Positions 1 to 5,272 of a DNA stretch of 5,697 nt are shown here, piece after piece. Position numbers and translations under genes: made by a program. The DNA comes from Holophagae bacterium (GTDB lineage Bacteria; Acidobacteriota; Thermoanaerobaculia; Thermoanaerobaculales; Sulfomarinibacteraceae): positions 1 through 5,697 of the forward strand of contig JAUWTC010000198.1 of NCBI GenBank assembly GCA_030609785.1. Reading direction: 5' to 3'. Positions within the stretch are counted from its first letter, which is position 1; each line of letters starts with the position of its first letter. The notes under the pieces are model-generated. The model ran no database searches and was not told where the DNA came from. It saw nothing but the letters and a program-made list of their open reading frames with translations.

Positions 1-869
1 CCGGCCGATTGGGCAAACTCAAGGATCTGTTGACGGTAGACCGCATCCGTGTCAAAGCGATAGGGCATCGCACTTTCCGGCCACAGGACCAGATCCGGAC
101 CCTGGAGCGACGCGGCCTGTGACAGGGCCCAAACCCTCTCGGTCGTTTCCGGCCACATGTCGGGATTCCAGCGTTCTTCCAACGACGTCCCCGGCTGGAT
201 CAGGGCAACGGTCAGCCCTTCCCCCGAATACTCCGGGCCGGGCGCCACAAGGGTCGTGGCGCAGACCGCAATTCCGGCTGCGCCGATCAACATGAGGCCT
301 GATCGCCGAATTGAACCGCAACACAGGGCCCATGCCCCGGTCCCCAGGGCAACCAGGGCCCAGCCCAGGCCGGTGGCGCCCCACACCGAAAGAGATGCCA
401 GCAGTGAAGGCGTATCGGCCAGGCAGCTGGCCGTCGTGTTCCACGGGAAGAGGTAAGGCGAATAGCGACGGGCCACCTCGGCCAGGATCCACACCGTAGG
501 GAAGACCAAAACCCTCCCTCGCTGTGAAGCAGCAGCCGTGACGACGGCCACTGGAATCCACGTCGAGCCCAGGAACAGGCCCATCACTACCAGCCCACCC
601 CAGGCGCCGATGACCGAAAAACCGCCAAAACCCGCTAAAACCTCGACCACCCAGTGAGAGGCCACCATCCAGTGCACCATCCCGGCGAACCACCCAAGCA
701 ATGCCGCGTGCCACCACCGAATCGGCGTCCGCAGACTCCCCAGGAACAACGCCGGGAATACGAACACCAGGGGCCACCAGTTGAGGCCCGGCAAGGCCAA
801 GGCCAGGACGACGCCGGCACATGCCGCGAGACCGGCAGACCGCAGCATGCGGGTCCACACCACCTTCAC
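1..869 (-). CDS. lnt: Apolipoprotein N-acyltransferase, N-terminal part (runs off left edge)
   Basis: Lnt adds the third acyl chain to the N-terminal cysteine of lipoproteins, at the periplasmic face of the inner membrane. The frame is open from a GTG at 869-867 to base 1, giving 289 full codons. Hydrophobic segments lie roughly at residues 12-45, 54-80, 84-113, 118-132, 155-184 and 190-208, as expected for the N-terminal membrane domain. The nitrilase-like domain then starts near residue 217 (LTVALIQPG). The motif LVLWPESAMP places the catalytic Glu at residue 265, almost the same position as E267 of E. coli Lnt. The catalytic Lys and Cys (K335 and C387 in E. coli) would lie beyond the window, so activity cannot be judged; the family is about 510 residues. 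The GTG overlaps the stop of the upstream CoA-transferase gene by four bases (GTGA), implying translational coupling. An ATG at codon 8 is an alternative start. The family call is firm. Confidence 0.92.
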   Translation of the reverse strand, partial: MKVVWTRMLRSAGLAACAGVVLALALPGLNWWPLVFVFPALFLGSLRTPIRWWHAALLGWFAGMVHWMVASHWVVEVLAGFGGFSVIGAWGGLVVMGLFLGSTWIPVAVVTAAASQRGRVLVFPTVWILAEVARRYSPYLFPWNTTASCLADTPSLLASLSVWGATGLGWALVALGTGAWALCCGSIRRSGLMLIGAAGIAVCATTLVAPGPEYSGEGLTVALIQPGTSLEERWNPDMWPETTERVWALSQAASLQGPDLVLWPESAMPYRFDTDAVYRQQILEFAQSA

Positions 870-1987
870 GAGGCCTCTCCATCCTCGGAGACGGTTCCGT
901 GTTCCCCGAGTCCAGGCGCCGCCCGATCGGGGGTTCGGCCCAAAGACGGAATGAAGGGCCCCAATGCCGGCAGGGTACCGCCGTCCGCGGTCTTGACCTC
1001 TCCGGCCAGACCCGCTTCGTGAAGACGCCCATCCTCCCGGGCCTGGTCGAGGTCCAACACCGGACTGACGGGCAGGCCGGCTGCCTTGAATTGCACCAGC
1101 CATTCGGCTCTCGGCCGAGCCGACAGGGCTTTTCCGATCCTCCCGACCGCGGCCATCCCCTCCTCCCCGGCGTCCATCCCGGCCAGGGCCAGTTCTTCCA
1201 AATCCAAGAGCGACAGAAACCCAATCCAGAACTTGGGCTCGATCGCCGATACGGTGATCTCCAGACTGTCCCCACAGTGATAGCGCCGGTAGCAGGCCCA
1301 CCGGCCGGCCAGGAGGGTTCCGAGCACGCCGCCCCCGGCTGCCCGGTCGGCCCAGGCCCACGCGAGCATCGGCACGGTCCCGCTGACCAGGGGCTGATCG
1401 ATCACCGCACCCTGCCCCGTCCTTTCCCTCCGGAAGAGGGCCGCAAGGATGGCCGAGGAGGCCAGAAGAGACGCACCGACATCGGCCATTTGCAGCGCCG
1501 GGACCTCAGTCGTGTTGATCAGATCCAGCGCGCCGGTGGCCGCAACGAAGTTGAGGTCGTGGCCGATTTTCTTTGAGCCGGTCGCCCCCCTCCCCCACGA
1601 CGACATCGAACAGTAGATCAGCCGAGGGTTGATTTTGCACAGAACCTCCGAGCCGAGGCCCCACTTCTCCATCGTGCCCGGTCTGAAGGTCTCGACCAGC
1701 ACGTCGGCGCCTTCGACCAGGGCCCGCAACCGCCTTGCCCCCTCGGCGCCGCGAAGGTCCAAGGCAACACTTTCGGCCCCCGGGTAGAGGGCGGCAAATG
1801 CAGCACCCATGCCTCCGACCAGGGGCTGTACCTGGCGCATGGGATCCCCGCCGTTGGGATCCTCGACCTTGATCAACCTTGCGCCAAGGTCCAGCAACTG
1901 TCTGGCCAGAACCGCACTGGGCAGCATGCGCCCCAGGTCGAGAACAACGACCTCCTCCAGGGGCAGGTCGTGTGTCATATCCGTCAT
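866..1987 (-). CDS. CaiB/BaiF family III CoA-transferase, alpha-methylacyl-CoA racemase-like
   Basis: This family transfers CoA between acids or, in the racemase branch, epimerises 2-methylacyl-CoA esters. The product is a soluble, probably cytoplasmic protein of 373 residues, near the family's usual length. Visible marks are VVVLDLGRMLPS near the N-terminus, LIKVEDPNGGDPMR (39-51), VETFRPGTMEKWGLG (98-112), NPRLIYCSMSSWG (120-132), GHDLNFVAATG (142-152), QMADVG (166-171), AIEPKFW (248-254) and GLPVSPVLDLDQA (304-316). By comparison with mycobacterial and human racemases, H143, D169 and E250 fit the catalytic His, Asp and Glu, so I favour racemase over transferase. The substrate is unknown. 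The start is supported by GGAGG at 1999-1995, seven bases before the ATG; the ATG at codon 4 would sit too far away. The glycine-rich loop after the Ser-Ser-Trp-Gly stretch departs from the common GQ-GP form. It is the first gene of a unit with lnt. Confidence 0.9.
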   Translation of the reverse strand: MTDMTHDLPLEEVVVLDLGRMLPSAVLARQLLDLGARLIKVEDPNGGDPMRQVQPLVGGMGAAFAALYPGAESVALDLRGAEGARRLRALVEGADVLVETFRPGTMEKWGLGSEVLCKINPRLIYCSMSSWGRGATGSKKIGHDLNFVAATGALDLINTTEVPALQMADVGASLLASSAILAALFRRERTGQGAVIDQPLVSGTVPMLAWAWADRAAGGGVLGTLLAGRWACYRRYHCGDSLEITVSAIEPKFWIGFLSLLDLEELALAGMDAGEEGMAAVGRIGKALSARPRAEWLVQFKAAGLPVSPVLDLDQAREDGRLHEAGLAGEVKTADGGTLPALGPFIPSLGRTPDRAAPGLGEHGTVSEDGEAS

Positions 1988-2039
1988 CCGTCAACCTCCA
2001 ATGTCTCCCGGGCCCGGTCGACTCTCAAGAACAACCGGA

Positions 2040-2067
2040 AGCATATGATAGCCACAAAGAGGCACAA
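2040..2067 (-). promoter_or_regulatory. Possible promoter for the CoA-transferase/lnt unit
   Basis: Read on the minus strand, TTGTGC (2067-2062) lies 16 bases before TATGCT (2045-2040). This would start a transcript near 2033 with a leader of about 45 bases. The -35-like box falls inside the CACAAA repeats. Both boxes are imperfect, and an overlapping TATCAT (2050-2045) has no partner at good spacing, so this is a weak call. Confidence 0.22.
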
Positions 2068-2080
2068 AAAGGCACAAAGA
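2051..2080. repeat. Three tandem 10-bp CACAAA repeats in the divergent promoter region
   Basis: Three units lie head to tail with an exact 10-base period: GCCACAAAGA, GGCACAAAAA and GGCACAAAGA, followed by AGG. They are A-rich on the plus strand in a GC-rich background and sit between two divergent genes. Similar CACAAAG-type runs occur between genes in many environmental bacterial genomes as far as I recall, but I know of no agreed function. Possible roles are a phased A-tract that bends DNA, a regulator-binding array, or a scattered extragenic repeat. Confidence 0.7.
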
Positions 2081-2112
2081 AGGATGAACCACACCATTTT
2101 TCTCTTGTCCCA

Positions 2113-2139
2113 TTGACTCTAGGGGCCTCCTGCTACACT
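2113..2139 (+). promoter_or_regulatory. Extended -10 promoter for the short Cys-rich gene
   Basis: TTGACT at 2113-2118 is followed after 15 bases by TACACT at 2134-2139. The -10 box is preceded by TG one base upstream (TGCTACACT), the extended -10 form that tolerates a poor or badly spaced -35. The 15-base spacer is shorter than the usual 16-18. Transcription would begin near 2145-2147, just before a GTG at 2150 and 27-29 bases before the ATG at 2174. It points towards the short gene and possibly the peptidase beyond it. Confidence 0.5.
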
Positions 2140-2173
2140 CGACGGCGGTGTGTCGCAGCCGAAAATAACCCGC

Positions 2174-2356
2174 ATGACAACAGTCCTCAGAAGACTGACC
2201 CTTGCCGTCCTGGTCCTGATGCCGGCCGGCTGCCTTTTTTCGGAGGAGGCCTTCGACACGATGTCCGCCAATCTCTTCGAGGCGATCAGCGAAACCTCTG
2301 GCCCAGCCCTTCGCTGCCGCTGCGGCGGAGGCTGCACGATTACCGAGGGCGGCTGA
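2174..2356 (+). CDS. Short exported protein, possible lipoprotein, with Cys-rich tail
   Basis: I do not recognise a family. The 60-residue product starts with a positively charged end (LRRLT, 5-9) and a hydrophobic core (LAVLVLMP, 10-17), then AGC with Cys at 20. This resembles a lipoprotein signal, but position -3 is Pro where Leu is usual, so acylation is uncertain. The mature part is acidic at first (SEEAFDTM) and ends with CRCGGGC at 48-54, a cluster of three cysteines followed by TITEGG. A cluster like this could bind metal or form disulfides; that is inference. No Shine-Dalgarno sequence precedes the ATG. An in-frame GTG at 2150 adds eight residues and would make the message nearly leaderless given the promoter at 2113-2139. 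The peptidase gene starts 117 bases downstream on the same strand. The signal-like start and the well-placed promoter argue for a real gene. Confidence 0.5.
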   Translation: MTTVLRRLTLAVLVLMPAGCLFSEEAFDTMSANLFEAISETSGPALRCRCGGGCTITEGG

Positions 2357-2397
2357 TCCTGCAGCGTCGGAGCTAAACGCCCGAACGTCCAACGCTC

Positions 2398-2406
2398 TGC
2401 TACCCT
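2398..2406 (+). promoter_or_regulatory. Possible extended -10 element for the peptidase gene
   Basis: TGCTACCCT closely matches the extended -10 upstream of the short gene (TGCTACACT). It would place a transcript start near 2413 and a leader of about 60 bases before the peptidase ATG. There is no recognisable -35 box 16-18 bases upstream, so the call is weak, and the peptidase could instead be read from the promoter at 2113-2139. Confidence 0.22.
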
Positions 2407-2473
2407 TCCAAACCATGAGCGCCTGCAACCCGGTTCTCCAGCGGGCGTACGACAACCCTGTGGAGGTACTTCG

Positions 2474-4552
2474 ATGCGAATTTTCACCACTCTTGTTATC
2501 TCAGCAATGGTCCTCATTCTGACCACCCCGGCCTTTGCGGGAGACGACCCCTTCCTTTGGCTGGAGGAGGTCGAGGGCGCCAAGGCCCTTGAGTGGGTTG
2601 CCGAGCAAAGCGCTGCGACCACCAAGGTTCTCGAGGCTCGTCCGGAATTCGAGCCCATCCGAAAACAAACCTTGGAGATCCTGGATTCGGCCGACCGCAT
2701 CCCCTACGTCGGCATCCGTGGCAATGACCTCTACAATTTCTGGCAGGACGAAGAGCACGTTCGCGGCATTTGGAGACGGACCTCTCTCGAACAATACCGC
2801 CAGGCCGAACCAGAGTGGGAAACCGTGCTCGACATCGACGCCTTGGTGGAGAGCGAGGGTGAAAGCTGGGTCTGGAAGGGCCCCACGTGTCTCGCACCTG
2901 ATTACCGACACTGCATGGTCGCCCTGTCGCGCGGCGGGGGTGACGCCGTCGTCTACCGCGAGTTTGACACCGAGACCAATACCTTCGTCTCCGACGGTTT
3001 CACTCTTCCCGAAGCAAAATCAGAGGTCAACTGGCGCGACGCGGACCACCTGTGGGTCGGAACCGACTTTGGCGAGGGATCCCTGACCGACTCCGGCTAT
3101 CCCCGCATCGTCAAGCTGTGGACCCGGGGGACAGCCCTCGAAGCCGCCGTGACGGTCTTCGAAGGCAAGGCGGAAGACGTCTCGGTCGGCGCCTACAGTC
3201 AGCACACACCCGAGGGCCGATACGACATCATCTACCGGACACCCGCCTTCTTCCGGGGCGAACGTTTCTTGAGGCTTGGAGAACGGCTGGTCAAGCTGGA
3301 CCTGCCCGACGACGTCCAGTTCCAGGGGTTTTTCAAGGATCGGCTCCTGATCGCCCTTCGCTCCGACTGGACTGTCGGCGGCACGACTTATCCCCAGGAC
3401 GCCCTGATGGCTCTCAATCTGGACGCCTTCCTCCGCGGGTGCCGTTCATTCGACCTCTTGTTTGAGCCCTCGGCCAAGGTTTCCCTGGCCGGCGTTGCGT
3501 GGACGCGCGATCGCCTGCTGATGACCACTCTGGACAACGTCCGGGGCCGGCTGTACGAACTCCAACCGACGGCCGAGGGCTGGGACCGCAAGCAGGTGTC
3601 CCTGCCGGGCCTCGGCCAGGCCTCCTTCGCGGCGACATCCAAGGACCAAGACCTCTACTTCTTTGCCTATCAGGATTTTTTGACGCCTTCCAGCCTCTGG
3701 CTGGTCAACGGCGACACCAAACCGGAGAAACTCAAGTCGACGCCGGCCTTCTTCGACACCGAGGGCATGACCGTCACTCAGCACGAAGCCACATCGGCGG
3801 ACGGCACTCTGATCCCCTACTTCCTGGTGACCCCCAAGGACTACACCCCCACAGGTGAGAACCCAACGCTGCTCTACGGCTACGGAGGATTTGAAATCTC
3901 CGAGACGCCCTTCTACTCGGCCGTGTGGGGCACCGCCTGGCTCGAGCGTGGTGGGGTCGCGGCTCTGGCCAACATCCGCGGCGGCGGCGAGTTCGGTCCT
4001 GCCTGGCACCAGGCGGCCCTCAAGAGCAACCGCAACAAGAGTTTCGAGGACTTCATCGCCGTTGCAGAGGACCTGGCCAAACGCAAGATTACGTCGCCGG
4101 AGCACCTGGGCATCATGGGCGGCTCCAACGGCGGACTCCTGGTCGGAGCGGTCATGACTCAACGGCCGGACCTTTTCGACGCCGTTGTCTGCCAGGTTCC
4201 TCTGCTGGACATGAAGCGCTATAACAAACTCTTGGCCGGCGCCAGTTGGATGGCCGAGTATGGCAACCCCGATATCCCCGAGGAGTGGGCTTTCATCCAG
4301 AAATGGTCGCCCTACCACAACCTCGCCAAGGACGCCGATTATCCCGAAGCCCTGTTCATCACCTCGACCAGAGACGACCGCGTCCATCCCGGCCACGCAC
4401 GAAAGATGGTCGCTCTTCTCCAGTCACTGGGTCACCCGGTGCTCTACTACGAGAACACCGAGGGCGGCCACGCAGCAGCAGCCGACCACGGCCAGAAGGC
4501 CCGGATGACCGCCTTGGAAATGACCTACCTCTGGATGAAGACGGGGAAATAG
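2474..4552 (+). CDS. Secreted prolyl oligopeptidase, family S9A
   Basis: A serine peptidase that cleaves short peptides after proline, here exported. The 692-residue product has a Sec signal peptide (core LVISAMVLILTT, cleavage likely after AFA, residues 20-22). An N-terminal S9A region follows (DDPFLWLEEVEGAKALEWV), then a beta-propeller region (roughly 75-420) and an alpha/beta hydrolase domain (roughly 430-692). Catalytic residues are all visible: Ser551 in GGSNGG, Asp634 in STRDDRVHP and His666 in EGGHAAA. LYGYGGF (467-473) holds the oxyanion-hole Tyr. W592 in GASWMAEYGNPD aligns with the porcine Trp595 that stacks on proline, and R636 with porcine Arg643, so prolyl specificity is likely. 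Length is close to the porcine enzyme plus a signal peptide. GGAGG at 2462-2466, seven bases before the ATG, fixes the start. It ends five bases before a long hairpin. The peptide substrates in the cell are unknown. Confidence 0.95.
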   Translation: MRIFTTLVISAMVLILTTPAFAGDDPFLWLEEVEGAKALEWVAEQSAATTKVLEARPEFEPIRKQTLEILDSADRIPYVGIRGNDLYNFWQDEEHVRGIWRRTSLEQYRQAEPEWETVLDIDALVESEGESWVWKGPTCLAPDYRHCMVALSRGGGDAVVYREFDTETNTFVSDGFTLPEAKSEVNWRDADHLWVGTDFGEGSLTDSGYPRIVKLWTRGTALEAAVTVFEGKAEDVSVGAYSQHTPEGRYDIIYRTPAFFRGERFLRLGERLVKLDLPDDVQFQGFFKDRLLIALRSDWTVGGTTYPQDALMALNLDAFLRGCRSFDLLFEPSAKVSLAGVAWTRDRLLMTTLDNVRGRLYELQPTAEGWDRKQVSLPGLGQASFAATSKDQDLYFFAYQDFLTPSSLWLVNGDTKPEKLKSTPAFFDTEGMTVTQHEATSADGTLIPYFLVTPKDYTPTGENPTLLYGYGGFEISETPFYSAVWGTAWLERGGVAALANIRGGGEFGPAWHQAALKSNRNKSFEDFIAVAEDLAKRKITSPEHLGIMGGSNGGLLVGAVMTQRPDLFDAVVCQVPLLDMKRYNKLLAGASWMAEYGNPDIPEEWAFIQKWSPYHNLAKDADYPEALFITSTRDDRVHPGHARKMVALLQSLGHPVLYYENTEGGHAAAADHGQKARMTALEMTYLWMKTGK

Positions 4553-4557
4553 AAATC

Positions 4558-4634
4558 AGCAATTCGTGCACCATTGGCTCTTGGGCGTTTCAGTCAAACC
4601 GAGGGACCCCTGAGCCAACGGCCCACGAATTGCT
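4558..4634. repeat. Long imperfect inverted repeat just after the peptidase stop; possible terminator
   Basis: AGCAATTCGTG (4558-4568) is perfectly complementary to CACGAATTGCT (4624-4634). Further in, ATTGGCTC (4573-4580) faces GAGCCAAC (4612-4619) with seven pairs, and two more C-G pairs link the segments. That gives 20 of 23 arm positions paired around a 31-base loop (4581-4611). Three G-C pairs inside the loop (4583-4585 with 4607-4609) may extend it. It starts five bases after the peptidase TAG. No clean T-run follows on either strand (TTTGTTGT to the right), so a classic Rho-independent terminator is only one option; an mRNA-end stabiliser or mobile REP-like element is possible. Confidence 0.65.
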
Positions 4635-4670
4635 TTGTTGTAGGGTCTTGAAGATTCGCATCACGGGAGT

Positions 4671-4760
4671 ATGACGGTTCACATGAAAACAACGATTTCC
4701 GTCGAAGACGACGTCGAGTGCTCAATAACGGCCAGGTTATTGCCGGATCGCCCTTCTTGA
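4671..4760 (+). pseudogene. 29-codon stub resembling an antitoxin N-terminus
   Basis: An ATG at 4671 opens a frame of 29 codons ending at TGA 4758-4760. From the second ATG (4683) it reads MKTTISVEDDV, which is much like the first strand of ribbon-helix-helix type antitoxins (for example MKTTI-hydrophobic-DD). After that the likeness stops (ECSITARLLPDRPS), and no downstream frame continues the fold. GGGAG at 4665-4669 touches the first ATG and lies 13 bases from the second, so neither spacing is good. It may be the remnant of a toxin-antitoxin gene or a chance resemblance. No toxin gene is visible beside it. Confidence 0.22.
4723..4742. repeat. Perfect 7-bp hairpin
   Basis: CAATAAC (4723-4729) and GTTATTG (4736-4742) are perfectly complementary around a 6-base loop, GGCCAG. 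It lies in the convergent intergenic region and inside the antitoxin-like stub. No T-run follows on the plus strand. It could be an operator-like dyad or part of a larger structured RNA. Confidence 0.5.
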
Positions 4761-4773
4761 TACTTTAGTCCTA

Positions 4774-4788
4774 ATGCGCGCAGCGCAT
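4774..4788. repeat. Small GC hairpin
   Basis: ATGCGC (4774-4779) pairs with GCGCAT (4783-4788) around the three-base loop GCA. It lies six bases before the long hairpin at 4794-4868. By itself a short GC-rich dyad like this is common in such DNA; it is listed because it is one of four dyads in 310 bases. Confidence 0.4.
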
Positions 4789-4793
4789 CACCC

Positions 4794-4868
4794 AGGAGGC
4801 TGTTGGGCAGAGGGCCGGGCCGACTCATCTTCACGACCGCGCAGGCGCCCTTTGCCCGACAGACTCCT
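4794..4868 (+). repeat. Long hairpin containing the receiver gene stop codon
   Basis: AGGAG (4794-4798) pairs with CTCCT (4864-4868). After one G/A mismatch, CTGTTGGGCAGAGGGC (4800-4815) pairs over all 16 positions with GCCCTTTGCCCGACAG (4847-4862). The loop is 31 bases (4816-4846). Two of the 16 pairs are G-U in plus-strand RNA; in minus-strand RNA the same positions become A-C mismatches. The structure is therefore stronger in a rightward transcript. Two bases of the receiver gene stop (TAG, 4869-4867) lie in the right arm. No T-run follows on either strand. Confidence 0.65.
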
Positions 4869-5259
4869 AGCGCTTCATAATGCTGTCGAGAATCATCATG
4901 AAGGCGGCCTGCTGTTGGGGCTCCACCTTTTCGATGACCGCAAGGCAAGCCGTGCAGTCGAAGGCCTCGTGCAGGCGTTTGGCAGGGTGAGACGAGGAGA
5001 TGATGATGCGTTTGGGGTTGACGCCGGCCTCAACTGCCGCCTCAAAAACCTCCATACCGTCCATCACCGGCATCTCCCAATCCAGGAGCATCAAGTGAAT
5101 GTCCGGGCCGAGAACGCCGACCGCCTCGACGGGGTCGGTGTAGGTTTCCACCACAGCCCGGTTCGGGTAACGGCTTTCGAGCATTCGCCGCCACAAAACG
5201 CACTGCAACATGGAATCGTCGACAACGACGACCCGGCGACCCTGTCCCACCACATCCAT
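4867..5259 (-). CDS. Stand-alone CheY-like response regulator receiver
   Basis: A receiver domain that would be phosphorylated by a histidine kinase and signal through protein contacts, as no DNA-binding or enzyme domain is attached. From the ATG at 5259 it has 130 residues. The acidic pair is D14-D15 (VVVVDDSMLQ), the phosphorylated Asp is D60 (LMLLDWEMPVMDG, 57-68), the switch Ser lies in IIISSSHPA (85-93) and the conserved Lys is K111 (VIEKVEP). Lys is followed by Val rather than the usual Pro, and a CTAC pair of cysteines (102, 105) lies just before. No clear ribosome-binding site is seen for this ATG. A GTG at 5310 would add 17 residues that look unlike a receiver and would overlap the upstream gene by 38 bases. 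The gene starts 13 bases after the upstream HMA protein gene, so the two are probably co-transcribed. The kinase and target are not in the window. Confidence 0.88.
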   Translation of the reverse strand: MDVVGQGRRVVVVDDSMLQCVLWRRMLESRYPNRAVVETYTDPVEAVGVLGPDIHLMLLDWEMPVMDGMEVFEAAVEAGVNPKRIIISSSHPAKRLHEAFDCTACLAVIEKVEPQQQAAFMMILDSIMKR

Positions 5260-5272
5260 CACGGGGAGAATA

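Noticed and set aside
52..1275. A 407-codon open frame on the minus strand
   Set aside because: It crosses the end of the CoA-transferase gene and most of lnt in a different frame. Its product is rich in Arg, Gly, Pro and Trp with no recognisable motif, while the other frames give clear family motifs. It is open because of the high GC content.
821..1576. A 251-codon plus-strand frame opposite the CoA-transferase and lnt genes
   Set aside because: The minus strand carries well-conserved family motifs and a good ribosome-binding site. The plus-strand product is Pro/Arg/Gly-rich and unrecognisable.
2051..2080. CRISPR array
   Set aside because: The repeats are 10 bases long and directly abutting, with no spacers.
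2415..2522. 35-codon frame starting at ATG 2415 and overlapping the peptidase start
   Set aside because: No ribosome-binding site and no motif. It spans the peptidase's own GGAGG and start codon, so it is more likely leader sequence.
3446..4396. A 316-codon open frame antisense to the peptidase gene
   Set aside because: The plus strand here carries the S9 catalytic motifs. The antisense product shows no known motif, as expected of a shadow frame in GC-rich coding DNA.
4679..4828. Small minus-strand frame after the receiver gene (reads MSRPGPLPNSLLGDALRALG)
   Set aside because: There is no convincing ribosome-binding site, no family likeness, and it runs through the hairpin sequences. Its longer form overlaps the receiver gene in another frame.
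4794..4868. Integron attC site, suggested by GTTGGGC (4803-4809) and GCCCGAC (4854-4860)
   Set aside because: The boxes resemble the GTTRRRY and RYYYAAC consensus, but their order is reversed relative to attC, where RYYYAAC is 5' and GTTRRRY is 3'. No integrase or cassette array is present.
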